A DNA stretch of 64,000 nt from Saprospiraceae bacterium (GTDB taxonomy: Bacteria; Bacteroidota; Bacteroidia; Chitinophagales; Saprospiraceae), in contig JADJTQ010000005.1 of the NCBI GenBank assembly GCA_016711125.1, forward strand, positions 496,001 through 560,000, in the 5' to 3' direction. Of this stretch, positions 45,820-55,735 are shown piece by piece. The stretch's first letter is position 1; the number at the start of each line of letters is the position of its first letter. Position numbers and translations under genes: made by a program. The notes beneath the pieces were generated by a model. It ran no database searches. It was not told the origin of the DNA and worked only from the letters and a program-made list of their open reading frames with translations.

Positions 45820-47127
45820 TTAAGCAAATTTAGTGATACCGGGTTGAGCAACGTCCTTCAATGGCCACCTTAGATCCCAGCTATAGGCATTAAGATCAGG
45901 ACCAAGAGTCTCATTTGAATTCAATGCTTCCTCAAAGCTGATCGTTTGGCCCGTATATGCAGCCATCCTGCCCCAAATAGCCAGCAGTGTACTGTGAGCC
46001 ATCATGATACCATCGTTAAAGGGTTTGCCTGCTCTGATCGAAGCAAAAAGTTCGTTATGCTCGGTCTGGTACATATCATTCCGCTCCTTTTTATCATCTT
46101 CCCATTTCCAATTCTTTTTTCCAATAATCTCATGGTTATTAGAAACATGAATATTACATCGGCCTTTATCACCTGTGATATCCAGGCCATAGGCTCGGGA
46201 GCAATTTTTCTGCTGCCGGCTGAAATGGAAACCTTTTTTGCCATCCGGATAGTCAAATACAATGGCAAAATGATCATAGACATTACCAAATTTATCCTCT
46301 GTACGACTTTGTCGACCCCCGGTGCCCGTTGCACTAATTGGCATCACATCTCCAAACGCCCAGGACATCATGTCCAGACTGTGTACTGCTTGTTCCGTTA
46401 TGTGGTCACCTGAAAGCCAATTATAATAGAGCCAATTACGGATTGTCGTTTGAAAGTCATTCCAGCCGGGCTGACGGTCTTTGAACCAAAGTTCGCCAGT
46501 GTTGTAGGTATTGTAAACCGTATGAATGTCACCAATGGCTCCGTCCAAAAGGCGGGCAAAGGTTGCATTCTTGGGATCATCATGTCTCCAACAAAAACCC
46601 GACATCAAGGCCAATCCTTTCATCTTGGCCATCTTAGCACTTTCAATTACGTGCCTGATGCCGGGAGCATCGACCGCTACTGGTTTTTCGCAAAAAACAT
46701 GCTTGCCGGCTTCGATCGCTGCCCTTAAATGACCTGGCCTAAAAGACGGTGGTGTTGTAAGAAGGACTACATCTACATCACTATCCAGTACTTTTTTATA
46801 AGCATCAAACCCGATAAACATATTAGCCGGATCGACTTTGATTTTTTCAGGATTTTCACCCATCAACGCACTATGAGATTCTTTCAGAGTATCTTCAAAA
46901 ATGTCAGCCATCACGGTCAATACCACATTACTATCTGCACGAGTCGCTTGTAAAGCTGCTCCGGTGCCTCGACCACCGCATCCGATCAAGCCTACCTTTA
47001 TGGTTTCGCTATTGATACCTGAGGCCTTCGAACGAGCTGAAAGGATGTTAAGACCCAGGGAACTGGCAAGCACTGCCGACCCTGTTTTTTTTACAAAGTC
47101 TCTTCGACTGTTATCTTTGATAATCAT
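45820..47127 (-). CDS. Gfo/Idh/MocA family oxidoreductase, exported
   Basis: A 435-residue protein. The N-terminal NSRRDFVKKTGSAVLASSLG is a twin-arginine signal. A Rossmann domain follows with KVGLIGCGGRGTGA and the family's FCEKPVAVD (EKP motif). The C-terminal dimerisation domain has GDHITEQAVHSLDMMSWAFGD and RQSRTEDKFGNVYDHFA. Such periplasmic enzymes use NAD(P) to oxidise or reduce sugars. It is followed on the same strand by the TIM-barrel isomerase and preceded by a creatininase-family gene, a typical trio. The substrate is unknown. Confidence 0.92.
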   Translation of the reverse strand: MIIKDNSRRDFVKKTGSAVLASSLGLNILSARSKASGINSETIKVGLIGCGGRGTGAALQATRADSNVVLTVMADIFEDTLKESHSALMGENPEKIKVDPANMFIGFDAYKKVLDSDVDVVLLTTPPSFRPGHLRAAIEAGKHVFCEKPVAVDAPGIRHVIESAKMAKMKGLALMSGFCWRHDDPKNATFARLLDGAIGDIHTVYNTYNTGELWFKDRQPGWNDFQTTIRNWLYYNWLSGDHITEQAVHSLDMMSWAFGDVMPISATGTGGRQSRTEDKFGNVYDHFAIVFDYPDGKKGFHFSRQQKNCSRAYGLDITGDKGRCNIHVSNNHEIIGKKNWKWEDDKKERNDMYQTEHNELFASIRAGKPFNDGIMMAHSTLLAIWGRMAAYTGQTISFEEALNSNETLGPDLNAYSWDLRWPLKDVAQPGITKFA

Positions 47128-47247
47128 GATAATTTGATTTAATTTTCAAAGTCACTAAGTTAGAAAATTTATATCTTTTGTCTGGGAATTTACGATTTCA
47201 TTAAGTTTTCGCTTGCTGTATTGAAAGTTGCCCCAGAGCTTATCTTT

Positions 47248-48004
47248 CTATTCAGTGCTGGTCATCAGATCGAGCACCAAATATTTAAGACTTTGTACGA
47301 CCAGGCTTGAGATTTGTTCGCCTTTCTTAGCACTGGCTTTAGTGGGATCCCCAAAAACTCCATTTGGAGTCATGTCATACATCGTACGGTAAAGACTTGC
47401 TTTTGACCCTCTCAACATGTCAGCTTCTGCCCAACCAAAGGTCTTTTTGGTTGTCTCCCGGTTCAATTAAGTCCTTATTTACTAAATGTGGTGCAATATG
47501 CAGCATTAAAGAAGTTTCAAATTCACACGCGTGCCCAACCCCACCAGGTCCTGTTTCACTAATTTTCGCCAAAGCCTCGGAAGCCAATTTCCACCAGGTC
47601 ACGAGGACTAAATGATTGACTTCAGGACCTAATCGCTCAAGAATGACCTGACCAATTCCCTGATTACCCCCGTGACTATTTAAAATGACCAGATTGTTAA
47701 AATCATGGGCCAATACGGATTCCAAAACTTCTTCGACATAGGTGGCAAAAGCTTCATGGCTTACCGTAAGCGTGCCTGGAAAATCCATATGATGATTCGA
47801 ACATCCCACTGCGACGGGTGGCAAGATCAAAATCTGTTTGGGTATCTTCAAATGAACACTGTGAGCAAAATGCCATCCAATCATCCGGTCTGTGGCTAAT
47901 GGAAGGTGAGGTCCGTGCTGTTCAGTAGCCGCGATCGGTAGTAATACCGGAATATCGCGGTCAAGTGAATCAATTATTGGACTTGTGAGTTCATCCCAGA
48001 TCAT
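47248..48004 (-). CDS. Creatininase family amidohydrolase, frameshifted in this sequence
   Basis: The reconstructed protein is about 252 residues. The metal motifs are LLPIAATEQHGPHLPLATD with Glu and His, NNLVILNSHGGNQG and GVGHACEFETSLMLH. The reading has to shift in the T-run at 47444-47448 (A-run on the coding strand) to reach TFGWAEADMLRGSKASLY, giving the normal length. It hydrolyses cyclic or linear amide bonds, as in creatininase or mycofactocin-type MftE relatives; there is no mycofactocin context here. It lies upstream of the Gfo/Idh/MocA gene on the same strand with a 120-base gap, so cotranscription is possible. Confidence 0.85.
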
Positions 48005-48251
48005 AGGCGATTGTAGATTGTTGATTCAATGTCGTTTAGTACAGGTTGATTTCAGATTTTAGATGGCAGATTGAAGATTATTGCTGATAATAATCTTTCT
48101 GGAGGCAAAATTAATATTTTTCTGAGTTCAAGTCAGGGATAAACATGAATTGCTATACAAGTGACGGGTACAAGAAGTTAATGCAAATGATCATGGAGAT
48201 TTTTAGAGTTTTTGCTCCTACTTATCATTACTTTCGTAATTTTCTACCTTC

Positions 48252-48323
48252 GCGGGAGTAGCTCAGTGGTAGAGCATCAGCTTCCCAAGCTGAGGGCCGT
48301 GGGTTCGATCCCCATTTCCCGCT
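48252..48323 (+). tRNA. tRNA-Gly (anticodon CCC)
   Basis: A cloverleaf can be drawn: acceptor GCGGGAG/TTCCCGC (last pair G-U), D-arm AGCTCAGTGGTAGAGC, anticodon stem TCAGC/GCTGA with loop TTCCCAA (anticodon CCC), and T-arm GTGGGTTCGATCCCCAT. CCA is not encoded. The gene is a single copy with no tRNA neighbours. A TTG and TACTTTCG pair upstream (48212 and 48229) is only loosely promoter-like. Confidence 0.95.
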
Positions 48324-48551
48324 CAATCAATTTTGTATGAGGAGTTAAGATCTTGGAGTGAGACTTCTTTTCAATTGAGAAATAGTTTGAAATGGGCCAT
48401 TTCCGCCAATCTTCAAGGATGATCGTCAGCAAATCATATTAGCTGACTAAACATGTTCCATCCACCTGAGCTATCAACAATCCACCAAGGGGTTTATACT
48501 TTGCGAGAAATAATTACATTAGTGATAATTGTTTAATTTGTGAGTTCGTCC

Positions 48552-50442
48552 ATGCATAAAATGATTTCGAAAATGCGAACCATAGTAGCAATAGTATTTT
48601 TTCTAAATCTCACCACGATTGCAAATAGCCAGGAAGATATTGTCTTGAAGCTTCAAGAAGTCGCCATTATTGATCAGAAAGTGATGATGCCAATGCGAGA
48701 TGGTGTCCGTTTATGCACAGATATTTATCGGCCAAAGTCGGATGAAAAAGTACCTATTATTTTTGTGCGTACGCCTTACAATTTTAATTCCTGGGGTGAT
48801 GGTACCTTGAAAACTGGGACTATGCGGCAAGCTTTGGAAGCGGTGAACCGAGGTTATGCTTATGTAGTTCAGAACGAAAGAGGACGATATTTTTCAGAGG
48901 GTGAATGGGATATTTTAGGTCTGCCCGTCACCGATGGCTATGATGCATTTACGTGGATGAAAGAGCAACCATGGTCGAACGGTAAAATCGGAACCTACGG
49001 ATGCTCCTCAACCGCCGAATGGCAGATGGCGGTGGCCGCCCTTGATCATCCTTCGCACGCCGCCATGGTCCCTATGGGTTTTGGGGCTGGGGTTGGGCGA
49101 GTAGGATCAATAGTCGAACAAGGTAATTGGTACCGGGGAGGGGCACATCAATTGCTTTTTACCTCTTGGTTATATGGAGTTGAGCACGACAGGTTTAAGC
49201 CACGAGTTCCTGCTGGAGCAAGCCAGGAAGATTTGATCAGAATATCGCGGTATTATGATCTGGGACCTGAAAATCCGGAGATAGATATGGCGGTGGCTCT
49301 GTCACATCTACCACTAAAGGATATTATTACCAACATCCATGGAAAGAAGGAAATTTTTGACAAAATGATCGTTCGTAAACCGAATGACCCAGCATGGTAC
49401 AGTGGGGGTCTCTATCATGATGACATGCCTTTTGGAGTTCCCAGTTTTTGGTTTGCGAGTTGGTACGACGTCTCTATCAGTCCAAATATTGCCCTCTTTA
49501 ATCACGTCCGCACCAATGCTGAAGAAGCCACTGTGAGAGATAATCAATATTTGGTTATCGCTCCAACTTTACACTGCGGGTATGCAGGGGCTACTGAAGA
49601 AACGGTAATAGGAGAACGCAATGTGGGGGACGCCAGATTGAATTATGATGTACTGATCTACGGTTGGTTTGATCATTGGCTAAAAAACCCAAATGCCGAG
49701 TTCATTAGGAATTTGCCACGAATTCAATACTATACGATGGGTAGTAATAAATGGCAAACAGCTGAAAGTTGGCCACCGGAAGGAGTGAGTGAAATATCAT
49801 ATTATTTGACAAGTAATGGAAATGCAAATACCCGTCTTGGCGATGGTAAGCTGGTGACCTCGGTAAGTAAGAATGCCAAAGCAGATTCGTTCATCTATGA
49901 TCCCATGAAACCCGTCATGTCGTACGGTGGCAATGTTTGCTGTACCGGAAATGCGGTGCAAGGTGGCGCTTTTGATCAGCAAGAGATGGAATTGCGAGAC
50001 GATATTCTTGTCTATACTTCAGCACCATTAAATGAAGGTGTCGAGGTGAGGTGGATTTATTGAGGGCACCTTGTATGTCTCGTCCGATGCAAAAGACACG
50101 GATTTTACCATTAAATTGATCGATGTATATCCAGATGGTACAGCCTATAATCTGGACGAAACTATTCAACAAGCGCGATACCGTGAAGGATATGATCAGG
50201 AAATATGGATGGAGAAGGATAAGATTTACAAAATTGAATTTACCCCAATGGCGACGAGTAATTATTTTGAAAAAGGACATCAAATACGGATCGAAGTCAC
50301 GAGCAGTAATTTTCCGCGCTTTGCCCGAAATTTAAATACAGGCGGTAATAATTATGATGAAAGGGAAGGAGTGATCGCAAAGAATCAAATTCATCATTCG
50401 GAGCAATTCCCATCAAAGATTGTTTTACCTATTAAGAATTAA
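48552..50442 (+). CDS. CocE/NonD (peptidase S15 family) hydrolase, frameshifted in this sequence
   Basis: The reconstructed protein is about 630 residues with a signal peptide (start ATG 48552, MHKMISKMRTIVAIVFFL ... ANSQ). The alpha/beta-hydrolase part has MPMRDGVRLCTDIYRPK, the nucleophile elbow GTYGCSSTAEWQM, and a charge-relay end with IAPTLHCGYAG. The C-terminal jelly-roll domain begins near 50000. One extra G at 50050-50051 breaks the frame; removing it gives VEVSGFIEGTLYVSSD, which then continues to 50442 with SNFPRFARNLNTGG. Relatives are X-Pro dipeptidyl-peptidases, cocaine esterase or glutaryl acylase. The substrate is unknown. Confidence 0.88.
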
Positions 50443-50448
50443 AAGAGA

Positions 50449-50470
50449 ACATCGAACCGGTATTCGATGT
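50449..50470 (+). terminator. Possible hairpin after the S15 hydrolase gene
   Basis: A perfect stem ACATCGAA / TTCGATGT with a 6-base loop lies 7 bases after the stop. There is no T-run, so a terminator role is uncertain. A second small hairpin, GGCGAAT/ATTCGCC, is at 50536-50553. The rest of the 290-base gap to 50733 has no convincing gene. Confidence 0.35.
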
Positions 50471-50732
50471 GGATGGAAAAGTGTAAAAAAACTTACTGAA
50501 GAAATTGTCAGACTGAGAATGATCGATTGGAGAGAGGCGAATCTATATTCGCCGGGCTTGGACATTGTTTAATCCGAAGTAGGAAAATACCTGCCGGAAA
50601 AAGTACCAGACGGAGAGCCATTGGAATGAGAAAATCCAGGATAAAATGTGCGTGCGGTCGACAGGGATGCAGACCACAGTATAACAGGGATGCCTTCAAT
50701 GCAACGATTTAGATCAAATTCATAAAAACGAA

Positions 50733-51311
50733 TTACCAATAAAGTAATAAGATGATCGTCAGAAAGAAGTAAATAAAACCTGAGACGAAAATGGCCCAGG
50801 CAGTTTTACTATTCTTTAATAATTTAAACCACATGATCACACCGGTGATAGCAAAAGTGATAAGGCTGACAGCTACCAGATCCAAAAGCAATGCATAAAG
50901 TGTGTACTGCCATGCACCACTATAACCTCGCTGACGGTGAATACCGATGAGAGCATCAGCTTTACTTTTTAGATTAATTGCAAATACGACTTTATTGGTT
51001 TCACTTTTAAAGGTTGCCCGGGTAGACCCTGCAGCACTTGCATATTCGCGAAAGGACTCTCCATCTTGGTTGACACCTTCGCGGGTCAATCGACCCTTGA
51101 TTTGGTATTGATTTTCAAATGCTCTCCATTCATGAGGTGTAGTGGGAATCTCATTTACACCCTCCGTTTTCTCTACTTTTGCCATTTCATGATCGAACGA
51201 ATTATGATGGATCATCAGATAGCTGGTGACAATGAACATCACTAGGACAGCTACGGTAGACAGGCATGCATACAGGTGTATCTTTTTAATTAAGACATAA
51301 GGTATTTTCAT
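50733..51311 (-). CDS. PepSY-type transmembrane protein, second of a coupled pair
   Basis: A protein of about 192 residues. The start at 51311 (MKIPYVLIKKIHLYACLSTVAVLVMF) has an N-terminal helix of the PepSY-TM type. A soluble part follows with HEWRAFENQYQIKGRLTREGVN and ATFKSETNKVVFAINLKS, then two or three further helices (AVSLITFAITGVIMWFKLL, AWAIFVSGFIYFFLTIILLL). The upstream gene stops at 51308, so the start and stop overlap as ATGA. The frame is open further upstream but lies inside the first gene. The function may be related to PepSY-associated iron or electron-transport membrane proteins; no specific assignment can be made. Confidence 0.75.
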   Translation of the reverse strand: MKIPYVLIKKIHLYACLSTVAVLVMFIVTSYLMIHHNSFDHEMAKVEKTEGVNEIPTTPHEWRAFENQYQIKGRLTREGVNQDGESFREYASAAGSTRATFKSETNKVVFAINLKSKADALIGIHRQRGYSGAWQYTLYALLLDLVAVSLITFAITGVIMWFKLLKNSKTAWAIFVSGFIYFFLTIILLLYW

Positions 51312-51883
51312 AAAAGCAGCATAATTAGACATGAAAAAATAAAGAGTCCACCAAATACTAATAGCTCCCAGGTTCGATAGCTGTACTTTAGCCAAAGCCA
51401 TAAGCCTAAGACCAGTGATATGAATAGCACGAACAAAGCAAGCCACTGATAGACGATCCAGGTTTTCAGAAAGAATGGAGCATTAGGAATTCTCCCATTA
51501 AAAAAATGCAGTCCATGGAGTGTAGCCAGAAAGCCCTTCGGAATTTCATTCACTATTACAGCACCGGAAATTAAATTAACTTCCAACTCACTGGTTTTAG
51601 CAAGGTGAGTTACTTGAAGATTGAAATTCGTGCTGTCTTTTTTAAATTGCCAGGGAGGCAACCAGCCCATTATACCTAGCTGATCTCCGAGACTCTCGGC
51701 CAGCTCATTGTCATTTAAATTAGGATCAATCTGGACTTGACTATGCCATGTCTTTTTGACGGTCTTATTATCTACCTCCATTTTATGGTTTAGAATAATC
51801 GAACTAACCCCAAAGGCGAGCAGATAGAAGCAGGTAAAGAGGCCACAATATAGATGTAGTTTTATTAGCAGTGATTTTTTCAT
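51308..51883 (-). CDS. PepSY-type transmembrane protein, first of a coupled pair
   Basis: A 191-residue protein starting MKKSLLIKLHLYCGLFTCFYLLAFGVSSIIL (helix 1). A periplasmic region of about 90 residues follows (WHSQVQIDPNLNDNELAESLG), then LHGLHFFNGRIPNAPFFLKTWIVYQWLALFVLFISLVLGLWLWLK and a last helix. This matches the PepSY-TM arrangement (HxxxGL in the first helix, HGLHF before the second). Its stop overlaps the start of the next PepSY-type gene, so the two are translated together and probably form a heteromer. It is preceded by 420 bases of intergenic DNA. Confidence 0.78.
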   Translation of the reverse strand: MKKSLLIKLHLYCGLFTCFYLLAFGVSSIILNHKMEVDNKTVKKTWHSQVQIDPNLNDNELAESLGDQLGIMGWLPPWQFKKDSTNFNLQVTHLAKTSELEVNLISGAVIVNEIPKGFLATLHGLHFFNGRIPNAPFFLKTWIVYQWLALFVLFISLVLGLWLWLKYSYRTWELLVFGGLFIFSCLIMLLL

Positions 51884-52307
51884 GAAGCATCTGTGTAATA
51901 GAGTAAGGAGAACAAAATATCGAAAAATGTTCAGACAATCATAAGCAAATGAACTTGCAACTGCTCCTACGTTGCGAGAGCAAATAAAGCTGGTAGCCGG
52001 AAGGCAGGGAGCCGGGAGTTAGATAGTGAAGTGGTTAAGTGGGTGACTCGTGAATGGTTAAGTAGTTGACTCGTAAGTAGTTAAGTGCAATCTTGCAGTG
52101 GTTAGTGAAGAAGTCTCATGATTTTTCTTGACCGTTTTTCGGTTGCAAACCGGGCTTACTAATCCCGTTGGGCTTAGGAATCCCTACTATTCCGGAAGAC
52201 CTGAGTCGGCGAACCGAATCCAGAAATATGCCGGGTAGTAACTCAACGCTCGTCTTTACAATAAGATATTGTGAACAAGGATTTGGATATTTCGTCATTA
52301 GAATCAT
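51884..52307. repeat. Intergenic region with short degenerate direct repeats
   Basis: About 420 bases upstream of the PepSY pair. At about 52027-52085 a short motif like GTTAAGTGGGTGACTCGT recurs three times in diverged form (GGTTAAGTGGGTGACTCGTG, GGTTAAGTAGTTGACTCGTA, AGTTAAGTGCA). It resembles simple slippage-generated repetition. No gene was found. Confidence 0.45.
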
Positions 52308-53210
52308 CTAAAACAATTCGAACTCTGCTAACACTGGTAGATGATCTGACAAATACTGGGTTGTATCATTGGCAATTACTTCCGTCTTGGTAACCTCACC
52401 GTCAAATTGATCATTAACAAAAATAAAGTCCAATCTTCGCAGGTCACCATGCTCACCTTCCTTTTCAATTAGGGCAGGAAAAGTGCCGGTAAAGAGATAG
52501 TCCTGAGGACGATGAGTAAATTCCAGGTCAACTAATCCGGCATTATCGATTTTCTCCATAACCCCAAAATCCAGTTGTCCATTGTTAAGGTTATTCCCTT
52601 TATAAAGACTGTCTAGTTGGGTGAAGAACACCTCTAGTCGTCCATGTGAGTAGTACTTGCCATCCATGGGTGAAAAGGTATTAAAATCTCCCGCCAGAAT
52701 GATCGAACTGCCCTTCGGTAATGTCTCCATGTTACTTAGAATTTGATCGATCTCGCGATGCCGGAACTCCCAGTTGCTCGGATGCAGATGGATGATATAC
52801 AGATAGATTTTCTGAATCTTCACTCGGATCAAGCCGTGGTGAAATCCCTCTTGATAGCGCTGGATATCTTCGATCGGAAAGCGTGATGTCACGCCGGTGG
52901 GAAATCCATCTTCCTTGAGGAGTATGCTAAATGGATGCCCCCAGCTACTGGCATCTTCCGCTAATTGTTCTGGTGTATACCCGTTTAATTCTTGGAGAGA
53001 AACAATGTCCGGGTTTTGATTTCTCATCCATTCAAGCCAATTCTTTTTTCTCTCGGGTACTTTAGTAAATCCATAGTAGACATTGTGGGTTATGAGACGG
53101 ATTTTAGTAGTCCCAGGAGATTGAGTTTGGTTGCATGCAAAGGCAAAAACTATGATCAAACAATACAAGAGGCCAGTACTATATCTTTTAAAATCACATT
53201 GCATGATCAT
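52308..53210 (-). CDS. Endonuclease/exonuclease/phosphatase (EEP) family lipoprotein
   Basis: A 300-residue protein with a lipobox VFAFACNQ at residue 26. The EEP fold shows IRLITHNVYYGF, the metal-ligand Glu in DIVSLQELNGY, LYIIHLHPSN, the active-site Asp and Asn in ILAGDFNTFSP, and the terminal SDHLPVLAEFELF. Members cleave nucleic acid or phosphate esters such as sphingomyelin or inositol phosphates. The cell-surface location and lack of a DNA-binding partner favour an exported phosphoesterase or nuclease. It is single on the minus strand, upstream of the DinB-like gene, which ends 120 bases further. Confidence 0.88.
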   Translation of the reverse strand: MIMQCDFKRYSTGLLYCLIIVFAFACNQTQSPGTTKIRLITHNVYYGFTKVPERKKNWLEWMRNQNPDIVSLQELNGYTPEQLAEDASSWGHPFSILLKEDGFPTGVTSRFPIEDIQRYQEGFHHGLIRVKIQKIYLYIIHLHPSNWEFRHREIDQILSNMETLPKGSSIILAGDFNTFSPMDGKYYSHGRLEVFFTQLDSLYKGNNLNNGQLDFGVMEKIDNAGLVDLEFTHRPQDYLFTGTFPALIEKEGEHGDLRRLDFIFVNDQFDGEVTKTEVIANDTTQYLSDHLPVLAEFELF

Positions 53211-53271
53211 AATTCAAATGGTTGATGACTCCGACTCATTTATTTGCAACGTCTCGGACTAAAACTAAAAT

Positions 53272-53300
53272 AAAAAAGGGATGATCATCACAACCATCCC
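53272..53300 (-). terminator. Intrinsic terminator after the DinB-like gene
   Basis: On the minus strand, GGGATG / CATCCC forms a perfect 6-bp stem with an 11-base loop. It is followed by six T and then ATTTT. It lies 30 bases after the DinB-like stop. Confidence 0.75.
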
Positions 53301-53329
53301 ATTTATCTTGAGCTTTTCTTAGATTGCTT

Positions 53330-53848
53330 TTATTCACTCCATGGTGGAGCAATACCATTGGCTCGTGCGTAGGCGATTAATTGACCTTTATGTTCTCCCG
53401 TATGTTCCATGACCAGAAGTAGGGTTGACATGCGATTAAAGTCTCCAAAAGGCATCTCGACCTTATCGCCCAAAGTCGATGTTTCGACCATAGTGATCTT
53501 ATCCTTGGTAAATTGATTGGAGGCTTTGAGCAACTTCACGACGTTATCTTTACCGGAGGTTGAAGCCAAAGTCATCATATCGACTCCTGCAGGAAGTTCA
53601 ACCCCGAGTTTAGTCATAAAAAAGTAGTTAGCCTGTGCAACATGTAAGATGGCGTCTTTTACAGATCGTACGCCTTCCGCTGGACTCCAGTCATATTTGT
53701 CTTCCGGAATTGCTTCTGCCAGTGATTCGATTTGACCGGATGCATAAGCAAACATTCCTTGCACGCCCGCTTGGGCAACGTCGCCCTGAGCTTTTGCCGT
53801 AGTAGCAAAAGCGGTCAGACAAATTAATAGTGATAATAGATTCCTCAT
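53330..53848 (-). CDS. Secreted DinB-family protein
   Basis: A 172-residue protein. A signal peptide (residues 1-20, ending TTAKAQ) precedes a four-helix DinB-type bundle: SGQIESLAEAIPEDKYDWSPAEGVRSVKDAILHVAQANYF and VMEHTGEHKGQLIAYARANGIAPPW. The three metal His of the family are visible in ILHVAQ, MEHTG and EHKGQ. Its closest annotation type is a DinB/DfsB-like metal-dependent hydrolase or bacillithiol-transferase-like protein; the role in the periplasm is unknown. A terminator follows. Confidence 0.87.
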   Translation of the reverse strand: MRNLLSLLICLTAFATTAKAQGDVAQAGVQGMFAYASGQIESLAEAIPEDKYDWSPAEGVRSVKDAILHVAQANYFFMTKLGVELPAGVDMMTLASTSGKDNVVKLLKASNQFTKDKITMVETSTLGDKVEMPFGDFNRMSTLLLVMEHTGEHKGQLIAYARANGIAPPWSE

Positions 53849-54005
53849 AGTAGTTAAATTTAATGATGATCGAAATTTGCTACAAGGTAGTGGCTTTCTG
53901 GCACACCTTCAATGGTTGAAAGGTCATTATGCTGACTTTTTCGCTGCAAATAGATCGATTAACTATTTAGCAGCTAGTTCAAAGAGGGATTGGAGGCCAT
54001 TTTAC

Positions 54006-54302
54006 TTATCTTTTTTTCCTGGACCCTCTAAAGATGCCTCCGCTAAAACCCCCAATGCCTAACAAGAAACCGAAGTCGTACCAACCACCGCTGTTGTTGA
54101 CCGCGTAGATCGCCACATCATCCATAAATAAAGAAAAGATAAAAGTCAGAGGAGCAATAAAGCCATGTATCAGACCGAAAAGAAAACCCCTGGTGTCCGA
54201 TGGATTCACGCAAGCATCGAGGTTTTCCGGATGTGCACAAGAAGTTATCAAGACCAGAGTTAGGACCGAAAAAAAGAGAATTGTAGCATTTAGGTTCTTC
54301 AT
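54006..54302 (-). CDS. Small lipoprotein of a Bacteroidota family of unknown function
   Basis: A 98-residue protein starting MKNLNATILFFSVLTLVLITSCAHPENLD, with a lipobox ITSC. It continues RGFLFGLIHGFIAPLTFIFSLFMDDVAIYAVNNSGGWYDFGFLLGIGG. This GLIHG ... YAVNN.GGWYDFGF pattern recurs in many Bacteroidota small proteins (memory-based). It has two hydrophobic helices after the lipid site. The frame extends upstream to 54356, but ATG 54302 directly precedes the signal. Function is unknown. It lies alone in an intergenic stretch. Confidence 0.75.
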   Translation of the reverse strand: MKNLNATILFFSVLTLVLITSCAHPENLDACVNPSDTRGFLFGLIHGFIAPLTFIFSLFMDDVAIYAVNNSGGWYDFGFLLGIGGFSGGIFRGSRKKR

Positions 54303-54498
54303 TGTTTTTATTGGAGAAAACTTAATTGCGGATGAATTAGTTTCCTCAAAACCCAATGATAGACGAAAGGATGTAATCTCCGGATGAAAATTTCAAAATT
54401 GTCAAACGTGAGGTTTAATCTGATGGTGTGTTGTTTGGAAACTTATCCAATCCTATGTTCAGTTGTAAGTATTGGCTGTAATAGTAGCTTCCAATTGT

Positions 54499-55361
54499 TC
54501 AATGATCCAGACTTCCATCGGTTGTAGGAACTGCCGCCTTCATTTCCGTTGCTTTTAATTCCCGTAGAGAATTAACCTCGCTTCCATTTGAATCAGTATA
54601 ACCGATTCCCTTTGAAGCAGGTTGGTTGTAAGCATCGGGATGCAAATATTTTCCAACATTTTGAGGTTCTTTCGGAACACTATTCGGAATTCGATTTTTT
54701 TCTGCATATGGGTCTTGGCGAATACCGGTTACCTGCCAGCTAACTTTTACATTGGGTTGGTTGATAGCGATTTCAAACTGATTATTGTTAACTTCTTTAT
54801 TTATTATCGCCTGGGCAAAAGCGCCAATGACGGTCAACTGGTATCGAAATTCCATATTCAGCCCTTCAAAATAATCGGGAAGCTGAACCGTGGCCTTTCA
54901 GTTAGCATCTGTTACTATATTGCCGTTGTAGATATTCATCATGTCGGGGCTTTCCTGAAACTGTGCATTAGGTATTTATTTGCCGGATCCAGCGGGTGGT
55001 CGATTTTAAATGCGCCCCCACCTTTAACTACCGTGCCGGATACAATCAGGTTAGAAGGGATAAATACTTGTCCATCCGCATCTATACGCATCCTTTCTAC
55101 GCCAGCACCTAATTGAAATATCTGGTAAGCATCCGTAGAAGGATTATTACGAATATTCCACTTTCCAATACCTTCTCTGTAAAAACGCAACGCCGCATCA
55201 CCGTTGAAAGCATCAATATCAACCACGGAATAACTTGCGGTAGACTTGCTTCGGATACCCATTCCGCCATTAACACCGGTATGCTCGACATCCAATATGT
55301 ACTGGCCTTTTGTTGGAGTTAAAGTGGTCAGGCAGATCAATAAAATTAATAGAATCTTCAT
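54499..55361 (-). pseudogene. Secreted beta-rich protein, interrupted by a frameshift and a stop
   Basis: The full gene would code for about 287 residues. It starts MKILLILLICLTTLTPTKGQ (signal) and continues ILDVEHTGVNGGMGIRSKST, VFIPSNLIVSGTVVKGGGAF and FKIDHPLDPANKYLMHSF. One missing base near 54954 breaks it. Downstream the frame is SPDMMNIYNGNIV, then a stop (TGA for an expected GGA) at 54898-54900, then LPDYFEGLNMEFRYQLTVIGAFAQAII and VSWQVTGIRQDPYAEKNR. This family is found widely and resembles tail-fibre or exported autotransporter-like modules. Two independent defects make real decay possible here, although sequence error is not excluded. Confidence 0.75.
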
Positions 55362-55735
55362 CGCAGTTAAAAATTAGAGGTAATTGAAACCAACTACAAT
55401 GTAGGTTCTTTCCGCCTGATTTGCACCGGCAGGACATCATTAATTTTTGACGACTTTCTTCCAAGAATTAAGGTCTGCTTCAATTCCATCCTCAACTCCA
55501 ACCTATGGCCTTGTTTTTATTCTTTTTCTCAATGATCTTCAAAAGACTCACTTACTAACCATTAACCAAGATGGAAGATATATTTGAGTTTAATAGGAGA
55601 TTTACAATGCCTTAGTTAGACCATTGATTTTGCATGCAATAGTGCGGTTTGATATCTACAAATTCAAGATTTTCTTTGATTCGAAATTTTGAATTCTGTT
55701 TGCTTTCCCTGCTTAATTTAAGCTCAGTTTCTACG
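55362..55735. other. Intergenic region, no gene seen
   Basis: About 370 bases between two minus-strand genes. It is A/T-rich and without a conserved frame. No hairpin followed by T was noticed. Confidence 0.45.

Noticed and set aside
45946..46413. Plus-strand 155-codon frame opposite the Gfo/Idh/MocA gene
   Set aside because: The minus-strand gene is complete and has strong family motifs; the opposite frame is a shadow.
50733..51883. One frameshifted PepSY gene
   Set aside because: The two frames overlap exactly as ATGA, and each has its own N-terminal helix and C-terminus, so they are two coupled genes.
54622..55116. Plus-strand 164-codon frame opposite the secreted-protein gene
   Set aside because: The minus-strand reading has clear family motifs on both sides of the defect, so this is a shadow frame.
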